Source: Parafannyhessea umbonata | Lineage (GTDB): Bacteria; Actinomycetota; Coriobacteriia; Coriobacteriales; Atopobiaceae | NCBI RefSeq assembly: GCF_900105025.1 | Contig: NZ_LT629759.1 | Location: 1,984,001-2,048,000 of the forward strand | DNA: 64,000 nucleotides | Direction of reading: 5' to 3' | Shown here: positions 1 to 8,800 of the stretch, piece by piece | How the letters are laid out: each line of letters starts with the position of its first letter | Numbering within the stretch: position 1 is the stretch's first letter | The notes under the pieces: generated by a model | What the model was told of the DNA's origin: nothing | Databases searched by the model: none | Seen by the model: the letters and a program-made list of their open reading frames with translations, nothing else | Translations under genes and position numbers: made by a program

Positions 1-29
1 CGCAGGCCGTCGTCGCCGGGAGGCGTGAC

Positions 30-86
30 TTATCTACTTGTTTATCTACCACTTATTCAAATGAACAAGTGCTTGAATAAGTTGGT
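30..86. repeat. AT-rich repeat and hairpin downstream of metA
   Basis: An AT-rich patch in very GC-rich surroundings. The octamer TTATCTAC occurs at 30-37 and 42-49, and a related TTATTCAA follows at 53, giving a spacing of about 12 bp. A perfect 10-bp inverted repeat (ACTTATTCAA at 51-60, TTGAATAAGT at 73-82) can form a hairpin with a 12-base loop. It lies just past the metA stop on the minus strand, so it may end metA transcription, but the direct repeats also look like a protein-binding site. Function not established. Confidence 0.45.
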
Positions 87-110
87 ATATAAGTGGGCGC
101 GGGGGACCAG

Positions 111-1081
111 CTACGCCTCGAACTTGTCCACCATGCCATCGTTTGACGCACACAGCTGCGTGATGGTCTGGGGAATCTGGTCTATGTCGTACGGGGTCAT
201 CTGGTAGACCCAGTTGAGCCAGTTGCGATACAGCAGGTTGGCGTGGGCGCGCCACGTGAAGAGCGGCTGCTGCTCGGGGTCGTCGTCCGGGAAGTAGTTC
301 TCGGGGATCTTGATGGGCAGGCCCTTCTTGAAGTCGCGCCAGAACTCGTTGCTGAGGGTGTCGCGGCCGTACTCGAAGTGGCCCGTCACGTATATCTCGT
401 GGAAGTCGCGCGTGGCAAGGAGGGCCGGGCCCGTCTTGAAGCTTTCCGACAGCACGTGGAGCTCGGGGTGCTTCGCGAGCTCGTTGGTGTCGATCGCGGC
501 GTGGCGCGAGTGGGGCATGTTGTGGACCTCGTCGAAGCCGTTCGTGAGGAAGCTGTACTCGTCGCACAGGCGCTGTGGGAAGACCCCGAACAGCTTGCTC
601 CCCAGCTGTTTCTTGGGGATGCCGTACAGGTGCCAGAGCCCGGCCAGCGCGCCCCAGCACAGGTACATGGTGGAGAGCACGTGCTCCTGGCTCCAGTCGA
701 TGATGCGACAGAGCTCGTCCCAGTAGTCGACCTCCTCGAACGGCATCTGCTCCACGGGCGCGCCGGTGATGATGAGGCCGTCGTAGTTGTTGGACTTGAG
801 CTCGTCAAACGTCTGGTAGAACTTCACGAGGTGGTCCTCGGGGTGTTTTTGGACTCGTGGCTCGAGACGCGCATGAAGTCGCAGCTCACCTGCAGCGGGG
901 ACTTCGAGATGAGGCGCAGGATCTGGGTCTCGGTCTCGACCTTGGTAGGCATCAGGTTCAGGATCGCCACGGCAAGCGGGCGAATCTGCTGCTCGGTCGC
1001 GGCCTCCTCCTCGAGCGCGAAGATGCGCTCCTGGTGCAGGATCTTCTTGGCAGGAAGGCCGTCGGGAATATTGATGGGCAT
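111..1081 (-). pseudogene. metA: Homoserine O-acyltransferase MetA, interrupted by a 1-bp frameshift
   Basis: MetA acylates the hydroxyl of L-homoserine as the first committed step of methionine synthesis, in the cytoplasm. The N-terminal part begins MPINIPDGLPAKKIL and runs through NLMPTKVETETQILRL to SHESKNTP. The reading frame then changes at a run of four G on the plus strand (840-843), and the rest continues in another frame from EDHLVKFYQTFDELK to the C-terminus. Both halves match the family, including the nucleophile context YLCWGALAGLW and the region GHFEYGRDTL, where the family usually has GHPEYD. One missing C in a C-run of the coding strand accounts for the break. The start is the ATG at 1081, with GGAGAA five bases upstream. 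Either a real recent pseudogene or a sequence error; I favour error because nothing else is damaged. Confidence 0.85.
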
Positions 1082-1172
1082 GTTCTTCTCCAAAGTAAAG
1101 CAGTTGCAAGACCGAGTTTGCGCCCCTGGGCTGAGGCGTCCCGGTCCCCGTTCAGGCGGCCCGCCTTGAATC

Positions 1173-1202
1173 CGTCACGCAGTGGGGCCACCTTGCGTGA
1201 CG
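1173..1202. other. Hairpin in the metA leader
   Basis: A perfect 9-bp inverted repeat (CGTCACGCA and TGCGTGACG) encloses a 12-base loop, about 90 bp upstream of the metA start. A second, smaller inverted repeat lies at about 1151-1171. No U-tract follows either of them. I looked for SAM-I, SAM-II and SAM-IV cores in this leader and did not recognise one. It could be a regulatory leader structure or a factor-dependent end for pcp. Confidence 0.4.
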
Positions 1203-1330
1203 CTAGCGCATTCGAAACGCCGTGCCGGCCGGCAACGCTTTGGCTTTTGCGAGCATACCGAACTCTCCCTCTACGTCCGCGGCCGCGCGCCGCAGGACGC
1301 CTACTACCTTAGCAACTTTCCGGCCGGCCA

Positions 1331-1349
1331 GGCGCGCGATTTGCGCGCC
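1331..1349 (-). terminator. Hairpin just past the pcp stop codon
   Basis: GGCGCGC and GCGCGCC form a perfect 7-bp stem with a five-base loop, beginning five bases after the pcp stop. There is no clear U-run, so this is a weak or non-canonical terminator. Confidence 0.45.
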
Positions 1350-1353
1350 GGGG

Positions 1354-1968
1354 CTAGTCCCGCGAGCAGGCACACTCAAGAGCACTCACGATCGCCTTCC
1401 GCATGAGCGGAACGGGCATGCACGGCGTTGCCTCCGGCAGGCGGCGCGCCTGCTCAGGCGCGTACGGCACGTGCACAAAGCCGGCGCGAACCGTGGACCG
1501 GGACTTCGCGAGCGCATGAAGCGTCGAGAAGAGCACGGCGTTGCAGACGTAGGTGCCTGCGGTGTACGAGACCGCCGCGGGCACGCCGGCATCGGCCATG
1601 GCCTGCGCCATCGCATGGACGGGCAGCGTGGAGAAGTGCGCGTCCGGGGCGCCCTCCAACAGACGCGTTCCCCGTGGCCGCGCGCCGTCGTTATCGGGGA
1701 TGCGAGCGTCCGCGTAGTTGATGCCCACGAACTCCGGCGTCACCTTGGCGCGACCGCCCGCCTGGCCAAGGCAGAGCACGATGGCGGGATTCTCGCGCTT
1801 GATCGCCGCAAGCACGGCAGCCGGCCCGCGGCTAAACGACACGGGGATTCGCTCGCAGACCACGGCGTGGCCCGCGATGGTCGCAGGGAGCGTGCTTACC
1901 ACCTCCCACGAGGGGTTCGTCCGCTCTCCCCCAAAGGGCTCGAAGCCCGTAACCAAGATCTTCTCCAT
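1354..1968 (-). CDS. pcp: Pyroglutamyl-peptidase I (pyrrolidone-carboxylate peptidase)
   Basis: A cytoplasmic cysteine peptidase (family C15) that removes N-terminal pyroglutamate from peptides. The 204-residue product is close to the usual 205-215. It starts MEKILVTGFEPFGGE, the signature of the family. The catalytic residues can be placed: Glu in GRAKVTPEFVGINYAD, Cys in TAGTYVCNAVLF, and His in GFVHVPY. The start is the ATG at 1968. It is transcribed away from the DEAD-box helicase gene, with a 256-bp divergent intergenic region between them. Not obviously in an operon with metA, which is 272 bp downstream on the same strand. Confidence 0.95.
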   Translation of the reverse strand: MEKILVTGFEPFGGERTNPSWEVVSTLPATIAGHAVVCERIPVSFSRGPAAVLAAIKRENPAIVLCLGQAGGRAKVTPEFVGINYADARIPDNDGARPRGTRLLEGAPDAHFSTLPVHAMAQAMADAGVPAAVSYTAGTYVCNAVLFSTLHALAKSRSTVRAGFVHVPYAPEQARRLPEATPCMPVPLMRKAIVSALECACSRD

Positions 1969-2224
1969 ACGCGTCACCTTTCCTGCGCTACAAACGCCCT
2001 TCCCGGCGAGGAGCCCGCGGCCAACGGGCCGGGCGACCCTTACGACGCCAGAGGCAGTGTACCTGCAAAATGGGCCAGCGCAGCACGGCGCTCGCGAGCC
2101 GAGAGGGGCGGTCTTGTGCGCAGGCAAGAACGTCGTGCGCCTGACCTGCGCAAATTGTGTGCGCACGCGCCGCCACGGGCGCATGTTGGTGCAAGATTCG
2201 CCCAGTTGGTGGATACTAGGGGTC

Positions 2225-4018
2225 ATGAACAAGTCATTTGCCGAGCTCGGGCTAGACGAGCACATCCTCCGGGGCATTGACGCCCTGGGCTTCACCACAC
2301 CGACACCCGTGCAGGAACAGGCGATTCCGCTGGTTCTTGCCGGCCGAGACGTCATCGCGTCCGCGCAGACGGGCACGGGCAAGACGGCTGCGTTCGCGCT
2401 GCCGATTCTGCAGCTTATCGAGCCGTACTCGCGTGCAGCGCGCGAGGAGCAAGAGCGCCTTGCCAACGCGGCCGAGGTTGTCGAGCCACAAGTCGACGCC
2501 CAGGCGGCCCCAGCCGACGCGGCCAAGCCGCAAGTCGACGCACAGGCGATCTTGGCCAGCGCGCCAAGCGCAGGCGTGACGGACGAGAGTGCGCCGGACG
2601 CCGGCGACGCCTACGACGGCCCCGACGTGCTTGCGGACGACGCGCCCGATGGCAGCGCCTCCGTTTCTGCCAAGGTGGACGCGGACGGCAACATCCGTCC
2701 CACCCGCCGACCGCGCCGCCGCCACCACAAGGCGGCGACCAAGCCCGAGGCCGACTCGCAGGACGGTACGCGTGATGCGGAGGGCTCGCACGCAGCCGAC
2801 GCCGACAAGCCAAAGTCAGGCGCAAGGCGCGGCGGGAAGTCGTCCGCCAGCCGCAAGACAGCCAAGGCCCACAAGTCCGAGGCGGGCCGCAGCAAGGCCG
2901 ACGGCAAAAAGCGCCGCCGCTCGCGCAAGCGCGGCAGCAAGGGCGACGCAAGCCTCGCGCCAAACCCCAACGCTCACCCGTTTGGGCCGTTCGCGCTGGT
3001 GGTTACCCCCACGCGCGAGCTCGCACAGCAGATTGAGGATGTCGTCTCCGTCGTCTGCGAGCAGACGGGCCAGACGGCCGTCGTCGTGATGGGCGGCGCG
3101 AAGCTCGACCGCCAGATCCGCAGGCTCGAGGCCGGCTGTGACCTGCTCGTGGCCACGCCCGGGCGCCTGCTCGACCTCATGGAGCACGGCCACCTGAGCC
3201 TTGCCGACGTGAAGGTCTTCGTGCTGGACGAGGCGGACCGCATGCTCGACATGGGCTTCTGGCCCAGCGTCAGGCGCATCGTCGCCGCACTGCCCCGCGA
3301 GCGGCAGACCCTGCTCTTCTCGGCCACGATTCCGCCCTCGATCAAGGGCACCGTGGACACCATGCTCAAGGACCCGGCCACGGTCGAGATCGCGCGCGTG
3401 GGACAGACGGCCGATACGGTGGAGGAGCACCTCTGCCCCGTCACGCAGGGTCAGAAGCTGCAGCTGCTCGAGGCGTTGCTCAAGCGCTACACGCCGGAGC
3501 GCGTGCTTGTGTTCTGTCGAACGAAGACCCGCGTGGACGAGGTGGCGCAGATGCTCCGCCGCGGCGGCTTCAAGTGCGACCTCATGCACTCCGGGCGCAA
3601 CCAGAGCGAGCGCGAGCGGGCGCTCAGGCGCTTCCGCTCCGCGGAGGTGCAGGTGCTCGTGGCCACCGACGTCATGAGCCGCGGCATCGACATATCCGGG
3701 ATAGACGCCGTCGTGAACTTCGACGTACCCATGGACCCGGAGGACTACGTGCACCGCATCGGCCGCACGGGCCGCGCCGGGCACGAGGGCCTCGCGTTCA
3801 CCTTCGTGGCGCCGGACGAGATCAGCCCCCTGCGCGAGATCGAGTACTTCACGAGGAAGCTCGTGCCCGTGTGGGACCTCGACGGCTTCGAGTACGATTC
3901 CGCGCGCATCGTCCCCAACCCCGGACGCAGCACGTCCAAGCCCACGCGCAGCCTGTTCAACGGCTCGCGCGCACGCGGGCGCGGCATCCAGGGCGGCCGC
4001 TACGGCCGTCACTACTAG
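2225..4018 (+). CDS. DEAD-box ATP-dependent RNA helicase with a long internal insert
   Basis: A 597-residue RNA helicase. The Q-motif region (GFTTPTPVQEQAIP) and motif I (AQTGTGKT) are followed, after about 30 residues, by an insert of roughly 170 residues. That insert is acidic and alanine-rich at first, then strongly basic (RRPRRRHHK, KKRRRSRKRG). Core motifs then resume: PTRELA, TPGR, DEAD, SAT, and the C-terminal helicase motifs ending in HRIGRTGR. In ordinary family members motifs I and Ia are only some 25-30 residues apart. The short basic C-terminal tail is Gly/Arg-rich (GSRARGRGIQGGRYG). The ATG at 2225 is chosen because the Q-motif region begins right after it; AGGGG lies four bases upstream. 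A TACTAG at 2214-2219 could be a -10 element, which would make the mRNA nearly leaderless. Likely roles are ribosome assembly or RNA turnover; subfamily not assigned. Confidence 0.92.
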   Translation: MNKSFAELGLDEHILRGIDALGFTTPTPVQEQAIPLVLAGRDVIASAQTGTGKTAAFALPILQLIEPYSRAAREEQERLANAAEVVEPQVDAQAAPADAAKPQVDAQAILASAPSAGVTDESAPDAGDAYDGPDVLADDAPDGSASVSAKVDADGNIRPTRRPRRRHHKAATKPEADSQDGTRDAEGSHAADADKPKSGARRGGKSSASRKTAKAHKSEAGRSKADGKKRRRSRKRGSKGDASLAPNPNAHPFGPFALVVTPTRELAQQIEDVVSVVCEQTGQTAVVVMGGAKLDRQIRRLEAGCDLLVATPGRLLDLMEHGHLSLADVKVFVLDEADRMLDMGFWPSVRRIVAALPRERQTLLFSATIPPSIKGTVDTMLKDPATVEIARVGQTADTVEEHLCPVTQGQKLQLLEALLKRYTPERVLVFCRTKTRVDEVAQMLRRGGFKCDLMHSGRNQSERERALRRFRSAEVQVLVATDVMSRGIDISGIDAVVNFDVPMDPEDYVHRIGRTGRAGHEGLAFTFVAPDEISPLREIEYFTRKLVPVWDLDGFEYDSARIVPNPGRSTSKPTRSLFNGSRARGRGIQGGRYGRHY

Positions 4019-4100
4019 GCCGCGTCCCACAGCTAGGCCACGGCACACGACCGTGCCGCGGCGCATCCCGCAGCCCACCAACCACAGGAAGGCCCATCGC

Positions 4101-5444
4101 ATGAGGCAGCTTCGCCCGTATCCCCAGGTAGTCGTCACGGCCAAGGCGGCCCGCTCGCTCAAGGGTGGCCACCCCTGGGTGTTTGAGGGAGAAGTGCTGC
4201 GCGTCGAGCCCGCACCCTCGGACGGGCGTGCGCCGGCAAACGGGGACGTAGTGGACGTGGTGGAGGAGAACGGCACCTACCAGGGAACCGGACTCCTCTC
4301 GCGGCAGAGCAAGATCCGCGTGCGCGTGGTGAGCAGAAACGCGAACGACCGCTTCGACGCGTCATTCTGGCGCCGCAAGATCGAGTGGGCGTGGGAGCAC
4401 CGCAAGGTCGCGATGGGCTCGCTCGCGCTGCCCGGGTGCGAGCCGGACACCAACTGCTGCCGCGTGATCTTTAGCGAGGCTGACGGGTTCCCCGGGCTCA
4501 TCGTGGACCGCTACGAAGACGTGCTGGTGTCGCAGGTGGGCACCGTGGGCATGCAGCTGTTGCGCCCCACCATCTACCCGCTGCTTTTACAGGTGCTCCA
4601 GGCGGACGGCGCCACCATCCGCGGCATATACGAGAGGAACGACTCCCCTGCCCGCGCAAAGGAGGGCCTGTCGCTCCACAAGGGTTTCTACGACTTTGTG
4701 GCACCCGGCGCCGTGGCGGAGGGGCTGGACGTGCCGGCGCTTCCCATGCCGGACAGCGCCCGCGTGCTTGCGCGCGAGAACGGGATCCTGTTTGACCTGG
4801 ACATCGAGAACAGCCAGAAGACCGGGTTCTTCCTTGATCAGAAGTACAACCGTCGTGCCGTGCGCAACATCGCGGCCGGAAGGCGGGTGCTCGACTGCTT
4901 CTGCCACGTGGGGCCGTTTGGGCTGAACGCCGCGGCCGGAGGCGCTCAGTTTGTGCGCTGCGTGGACGTGAGCCAGACCGCCATCGACCTCGCGCGCCTA
5001 AACGCCCGGGCAAACAATCTGGAGCTCGCTCCCGACGGCAGCGAGCGCATGGCGTTTACCTGCGCAAACGTGCTCGATTACCTGCCGCACCTGCGTCAGG
5101 ACAGGCAGGCGCTGCGCCAGGAGGGCGGTCCGTTCGACCTCATCGTGCTCGATCCGCCCGCCTTCACCAAGAGCCGCTCCACCGTGCGCAACGCCGCCCA
5201 CGGCTACCGCGAGATAAACTACGAGGCCATGCGCCTGCTTCCGCGCGGCGGCTATCTTGCCACGTGCAGCTGCAGCCACTTCATGACGCGCGACCTTTTG
5301 GCCAAGGCGATCGCCGAGGCCGCCCACCAGGCAAACGTGCAGCTCAAGCAGGTTGAGGAGCGTCAGCAGGCGCCAGACCACCCCATCCTGTGGGGCGTGC
5401 CGCAGACCCACTACCTCGACTTCTTCATCTTCCAGGTCGTGTAG
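4101..5444 (+). CDS. rlmI: Class I SAM-dependent rRNA (cytosine-C5)-methyltransferase, RlmI family
   Basis: The product (447 residues) has an N-terminal PUA-like domain (KGGHPWVFEGEV), a central EEHUD-like segment and a C-terminal Rossmann methyltransferase domain. The SAM-binding motif reads DCFCHVGPFGLNAA and the catalytic region contains LDPPAF and CSCSHFM. RlmI-type enzymes methylate a cytosine of 23S rRNA. The ATG at 4101 follows AGGAAGG at a normal distance, so I prefer it to the in-frame ATG at 4053. It lies 82 bp after the helicase gene on the same strand, and the two may be co-transcribed; both would act on RNA. Confidence 0.88.
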   Translation: MRQLRPYPQVVVTAKAARSLKGGHPWVFEGEVLRVEPAPSDGRAPANGDVVDVVEENGTYQGTGLLSRQSKIRVRVVSRNANDRFDASFWRRKIEWAWEHRKVAMGSLALPGCEPDTNCCRVIFSEADGFPGLIVDRYEDVLVSQVGTVGMQLLRPTIYPLLLQVLQADGATIRGIYERNDSPARAKEGLSLHKGFYDFVAPGAVAEGLDVPALPMPDSARVLARENGILFDLDIENSQKTGFFLDQKYNRRAVRNIAAGRRVLDCFCHVGPFGLNAAAGGAQFVRCVDVSQTAIDLARLNARANNLELAPDGSERMAFTCANVLDYLPHLRQDRQALRQEGGPFDLIVLDPPAFTKSRSTVRNAAHGYREINYEAMRLLPRGGYLATCSCSHFMTRDLLAKAIAEAAHQANVQLKQVEERQQAPDHPILWGVPQTHYLDFFIFQVV

Positions 5445-5503
5445 GAACTCGCCTACGCCTACCCCTGCCGCGCCGCCTGCCCGCGCAGGGCCACTGCCTC
5501 CGG

Positions 5504-5793
5504 ATGAACCTCAAGATGCGCACCTGGCACAACCCCGACCTCGTCACCGCGGCGTTCGGGCTCATGCCCATCAGCATTGCCCGCCTTGCGCGACCGGTAG
5601 CCTCTCTTCCTACACGTGGGTCGAGGTCATTCTCACGCTCGCTTGGCCCGTCCTCAACTACTGAATCGCCTTCCTTCCGCCCCTCTACCGGTGGATGGGC
5701 GAGAAGTCAAACCGCTACGGCTTCTTCCCCGACGAGGTAATGAAGTTCGAGCGCTACATGCAGGGAAAACGCTCCAGAAAGAGCACACCTTAG
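5504..5793 (+). pseudogene. Decayed remnant of a small membrane-protein gene
   Basis: Two reading frames together give protein-like sequence. The first starts at the ATG at 5504 (MNLKMRTWHNPDLVTAAFG). The second carries SYTWVEVILTLAWPVLNY, then an in-frame TGA, then IAFLPPLYRWMGEKSNRYG and FFPDEVMKFERYMQGK, ending at TAG 5791-5793. The hydrophobic stretch followed by a charged, aromatic-rich tail looks like a genuine membrane protein broken by a frameshift and a stop. Family not recognised. The rest of the gap between rlmI and the giant gene holds only the terminator at 5812. Confidence 0.5.
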
Positions 5794-5811
5794 CCACGCC
5801 CGCCAAGAGAG

Positions 5812-5843
5812 GGACCCGGTCCCACTTGAGTGGGACCGGGTCC
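5812..5843. terminator. Strong hairpin at the 3' end of the giant surface-protein gene
   Basis: A perfect 15-bp stem (GGACCCGGTCCCACT and its complement) with a two-base formal loop, 40 bp past the stop of the giant gene. It probably ends that transcript. No long U-run is present on either side. Confidence 0.7.
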
Positions 5844-5882
5844 TGTCAGCTCGCTGCGAGGACTACGAACCGTCCTTGGCGA

Positions 5883-8800
5883 CTACCCCCTGTGACTGCG
5901 ACGACGCCTGTAGGCGAGACCAGTCGCGACCATGCCAAGGCCGACGATGGCGGCGACCATCGGAGCGGTCGCGCTGTAGGGATCGCCCGTCTTGGGCATG
6001 GCAGCACTCTTGGGAGTCTCCTTCTTTGCCGGGGTGGCCGGAGTGGTGGCTGCCGGCTTGGCGGGCTCGGGCGTTGCGGGCGCCTCTGTCACCTTGAGGG
6101 TGCCGATCTTCTCGCTCGTGACCTTGTAGTTGCCCTCGAGCGCCGTGCCGTCCCACACGATCTGGTACGTGTTGTCGGAGGTGCCGGGCTCGGTCTGGCT
6201 GCCGGTGAGTCGCAGCGTGGCCGTCTCGTCGCCGACAAGGCCCTCGAGCTTGCCGCCCGCGGTGAGCGGCTGGCCGTCGTAGGTCTTGCTGGCGGAGTCC
6301 GTGGTGACGGTCAGCGGGGCCGGCGTCAGCGTAAGGGTGCCGTTCACGATGGCGATGTTGGTGAACCAGTCGGTAACGTCCTGGTCGCCCCTCATGATGT
6401 GAACGCTCTCAGCATCGATCACGTTGTCGCTCGTGCCGGCGTTGGTCTGCGAACCGCTGACGGTCGCAGTGACGGTGAAGAGTTTGGGGTCGACCTCCTC
6501 CATCGTGACGTCGTAGCCGCCCGCGGTGAGCGGGGTGCCGTCGTACACGCGCTCCGCGCTCTTGGCGCTGATGGTGACCAGGGCGCCGGTCGGGGTTACC
6601 GTGAGCTTGCCGAGGTCATAGTTGACCTCGTAGTCAGTCGGGAGCGCGGTGCCGTTCCAGACGACCTCGGCGGTGTTGGGGACACCCTTCTCGTTTACGT
6701 CGGTAAGCGTGCCCGTCACGTTGATGGTGAGGGTCTCTCCGTTGACGGCGTCATGAGTGGCTCCATCGGTCTTGGTGAGCGGGGTGCCGTCGTACTCCTT
6801 GGTGGCGTCGAGCGTCTTGACCGTGAGCGTCGCCGGCTTGATCTGGTAGATCCTGGTGACGGCACCGGTGTAGTTGCCGGTACCCTTGACCGTGATGACG
6901 ATGTCCTTGCCAGTCACGTGGGTGGTCTCGCCAACGTAGGCGAGGGTGTAGTCACCGGTGGACTCGGGCGCGAGGACGCTGCCGGACGTGAGCACGTTGC
7001 CGTTGCGCGCATCGGTGACCGTCACGGGCTGGAGCTGGGACAGACCGTTGTACGTCACGTCGGTGGGATAGCTCACGACGAAGTCGGTGGTGGAGATGTC
7101 GGAAGGGGTGATGACCAGCTTGCCAGGCACGCAATTGGGAACGTAGTTCTCGGTCACGTCGTTGCCGTTCTCGTCCAGGACCTTCATGCCGGTCCTGTCG
7201 AAGGTGCCCTCATAGGTCTTGGCGTCGGTACCGGTGGCGGAGTAGGTCAGGCCGGTGACCTTGTGGCCCTTGAGCAGGCCGTCGTAGGTGATGCCGGTAA
7301 CGCTCTTCGGCGTCCCGTCGTAGACGTAGGACCCGGACTCGCCGGTGATGGTGAGCGGGATGCTGGCGTGCTCGATTGTGAGCGTGCCGTCCGCCACCTC
7401 GACGTTGACCTTCTCGTAGTTGGGGCTGGTGGCAACGAAGTCGCTCGGCTTGAGGTTCATTTGGTAGGTGCCAACCAGAGTGCCCTTCGCCTCTGCCGTG
7501 CTGCCCTTCGCGAGGTCGACGGTGATGGTCTTGTCGACCTCGTCCGCGTTGCTCGTGTAGCCGTCAACCGACTGTTCGGTTCCGTCGTAGGTGACCTTCT
7601 TCGAGTTGCCCGTCACCTTGATGGTGACAGAAGCGGCCTTTGTCACGGTGAGCGTGCCCAGCTTGGTGGTGATCACGTAGTTGGAGGCCTTCGTGCCCTC
7701 GTTGAGTTTGTAGGTGAATCTGTTGTAGCTGCTGCCCGCCTCGGTCTGCTGGCCGGTGAACTCGTAGGTGGCGCCTTCGCCCGCGACGAAGCCCTCCTCG
7801 CCCTCAGGCACGGTGCTGGTTACCTCGACCTCGTGCAGCTCGTGCGCCTTCTGGTCGTACGTCCAGATTCCACTCTTGGAAGTAATGGTTATCTGGCGCG
7901 GCCTGACCGTGAGCGTGCCGTCGGTGGTGACGATTGCGCCATCGGCAAAGTAGGTGCTCACATCGTGGCCGGCGGCGTCGGTCACCTTGTAGCTCTCGAC
8001 CTTGTTCGCGGAAGTGCCCGCGTCGGTCTGGCTGCCGGCCACGGTGGCGGTGACGGTGAGCACGTCGGGCTTGCCCGTCACGTCGTACGCATCGCTCTCG
8101 AGAGGCGTTCCGTCGTACACCTTGCTGTCGCTGGCAGCGGTGATGCCGAGCTTCGTGGTGCGCTTGGTCACCTTGAGGGTTCCCACGCTCTCCACGACGT
8201 TGTAGTTCTGCTGGAGCGCCGTGTAGGAGATGGCGTCAAGCCCGAGGGGGCTGACGGCGGTACCCCACGTGATCCTGTAACCGTTGGGGGTGCTGCCCGG
8301 GATGGTCTGGGAGCCGGTGACCTCGAAGCCGATCGTCTCGCCGTTCACGAGGCCGGAGTAGCTTCCGCCCGCAGTCAGCGCCGTACCGTCGTACTCCTTC
8401 TGCGCGGAGTCCGTGGTCACGGTCAGGGTCGCCTTCGTGATGAGGTAAGTGAGGTCATGCGTGTCGTCGGTGGTCACGGTTCCGGTGTAGTTGCCCTTGC
8501 CGGTGACGGTGATAGTGACGCCCTTGTCAGTGACGTTGATTGTGTCGCCGGTGTAGCTGAGGTCGTAGTCGACGCCCTCCTGCAGGTCCTCGCCAGTCAC
8601 CGCATCATGAACGGTGATGGGCTGCCTCTGCGTCTTCCCGTTGTAGACGGTGTCCTTGGGCTCGGAGACCGTGAAGCGGTTGGAGTCCGTGATGTTAGCC
8701 TGATCGATGGTCAGCTGGCCAGGGGTGGTCGTGACGCTGTAGTTCTGCGTCTGGTCCACGCCGGAGGCGTCCGCGATCGTTGCGCTGCCCGTGAACGCAC

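Noticed and set aside
1082-1353. A SAM riboswitch in front of metA
   Set aside because: The leader has two hairpins, but I could not find the conserved cores of SAM-I, SAM-II or SAM-IV. A covariance-model search would settle it.
2221-2280. Helicase start at the in-frame ATG at 1718
   Set aside because: The extra 169 codons overlap pcp antisense and have no helicase-like sequence; the Q-motif region begins directly after the ATG at 2225.
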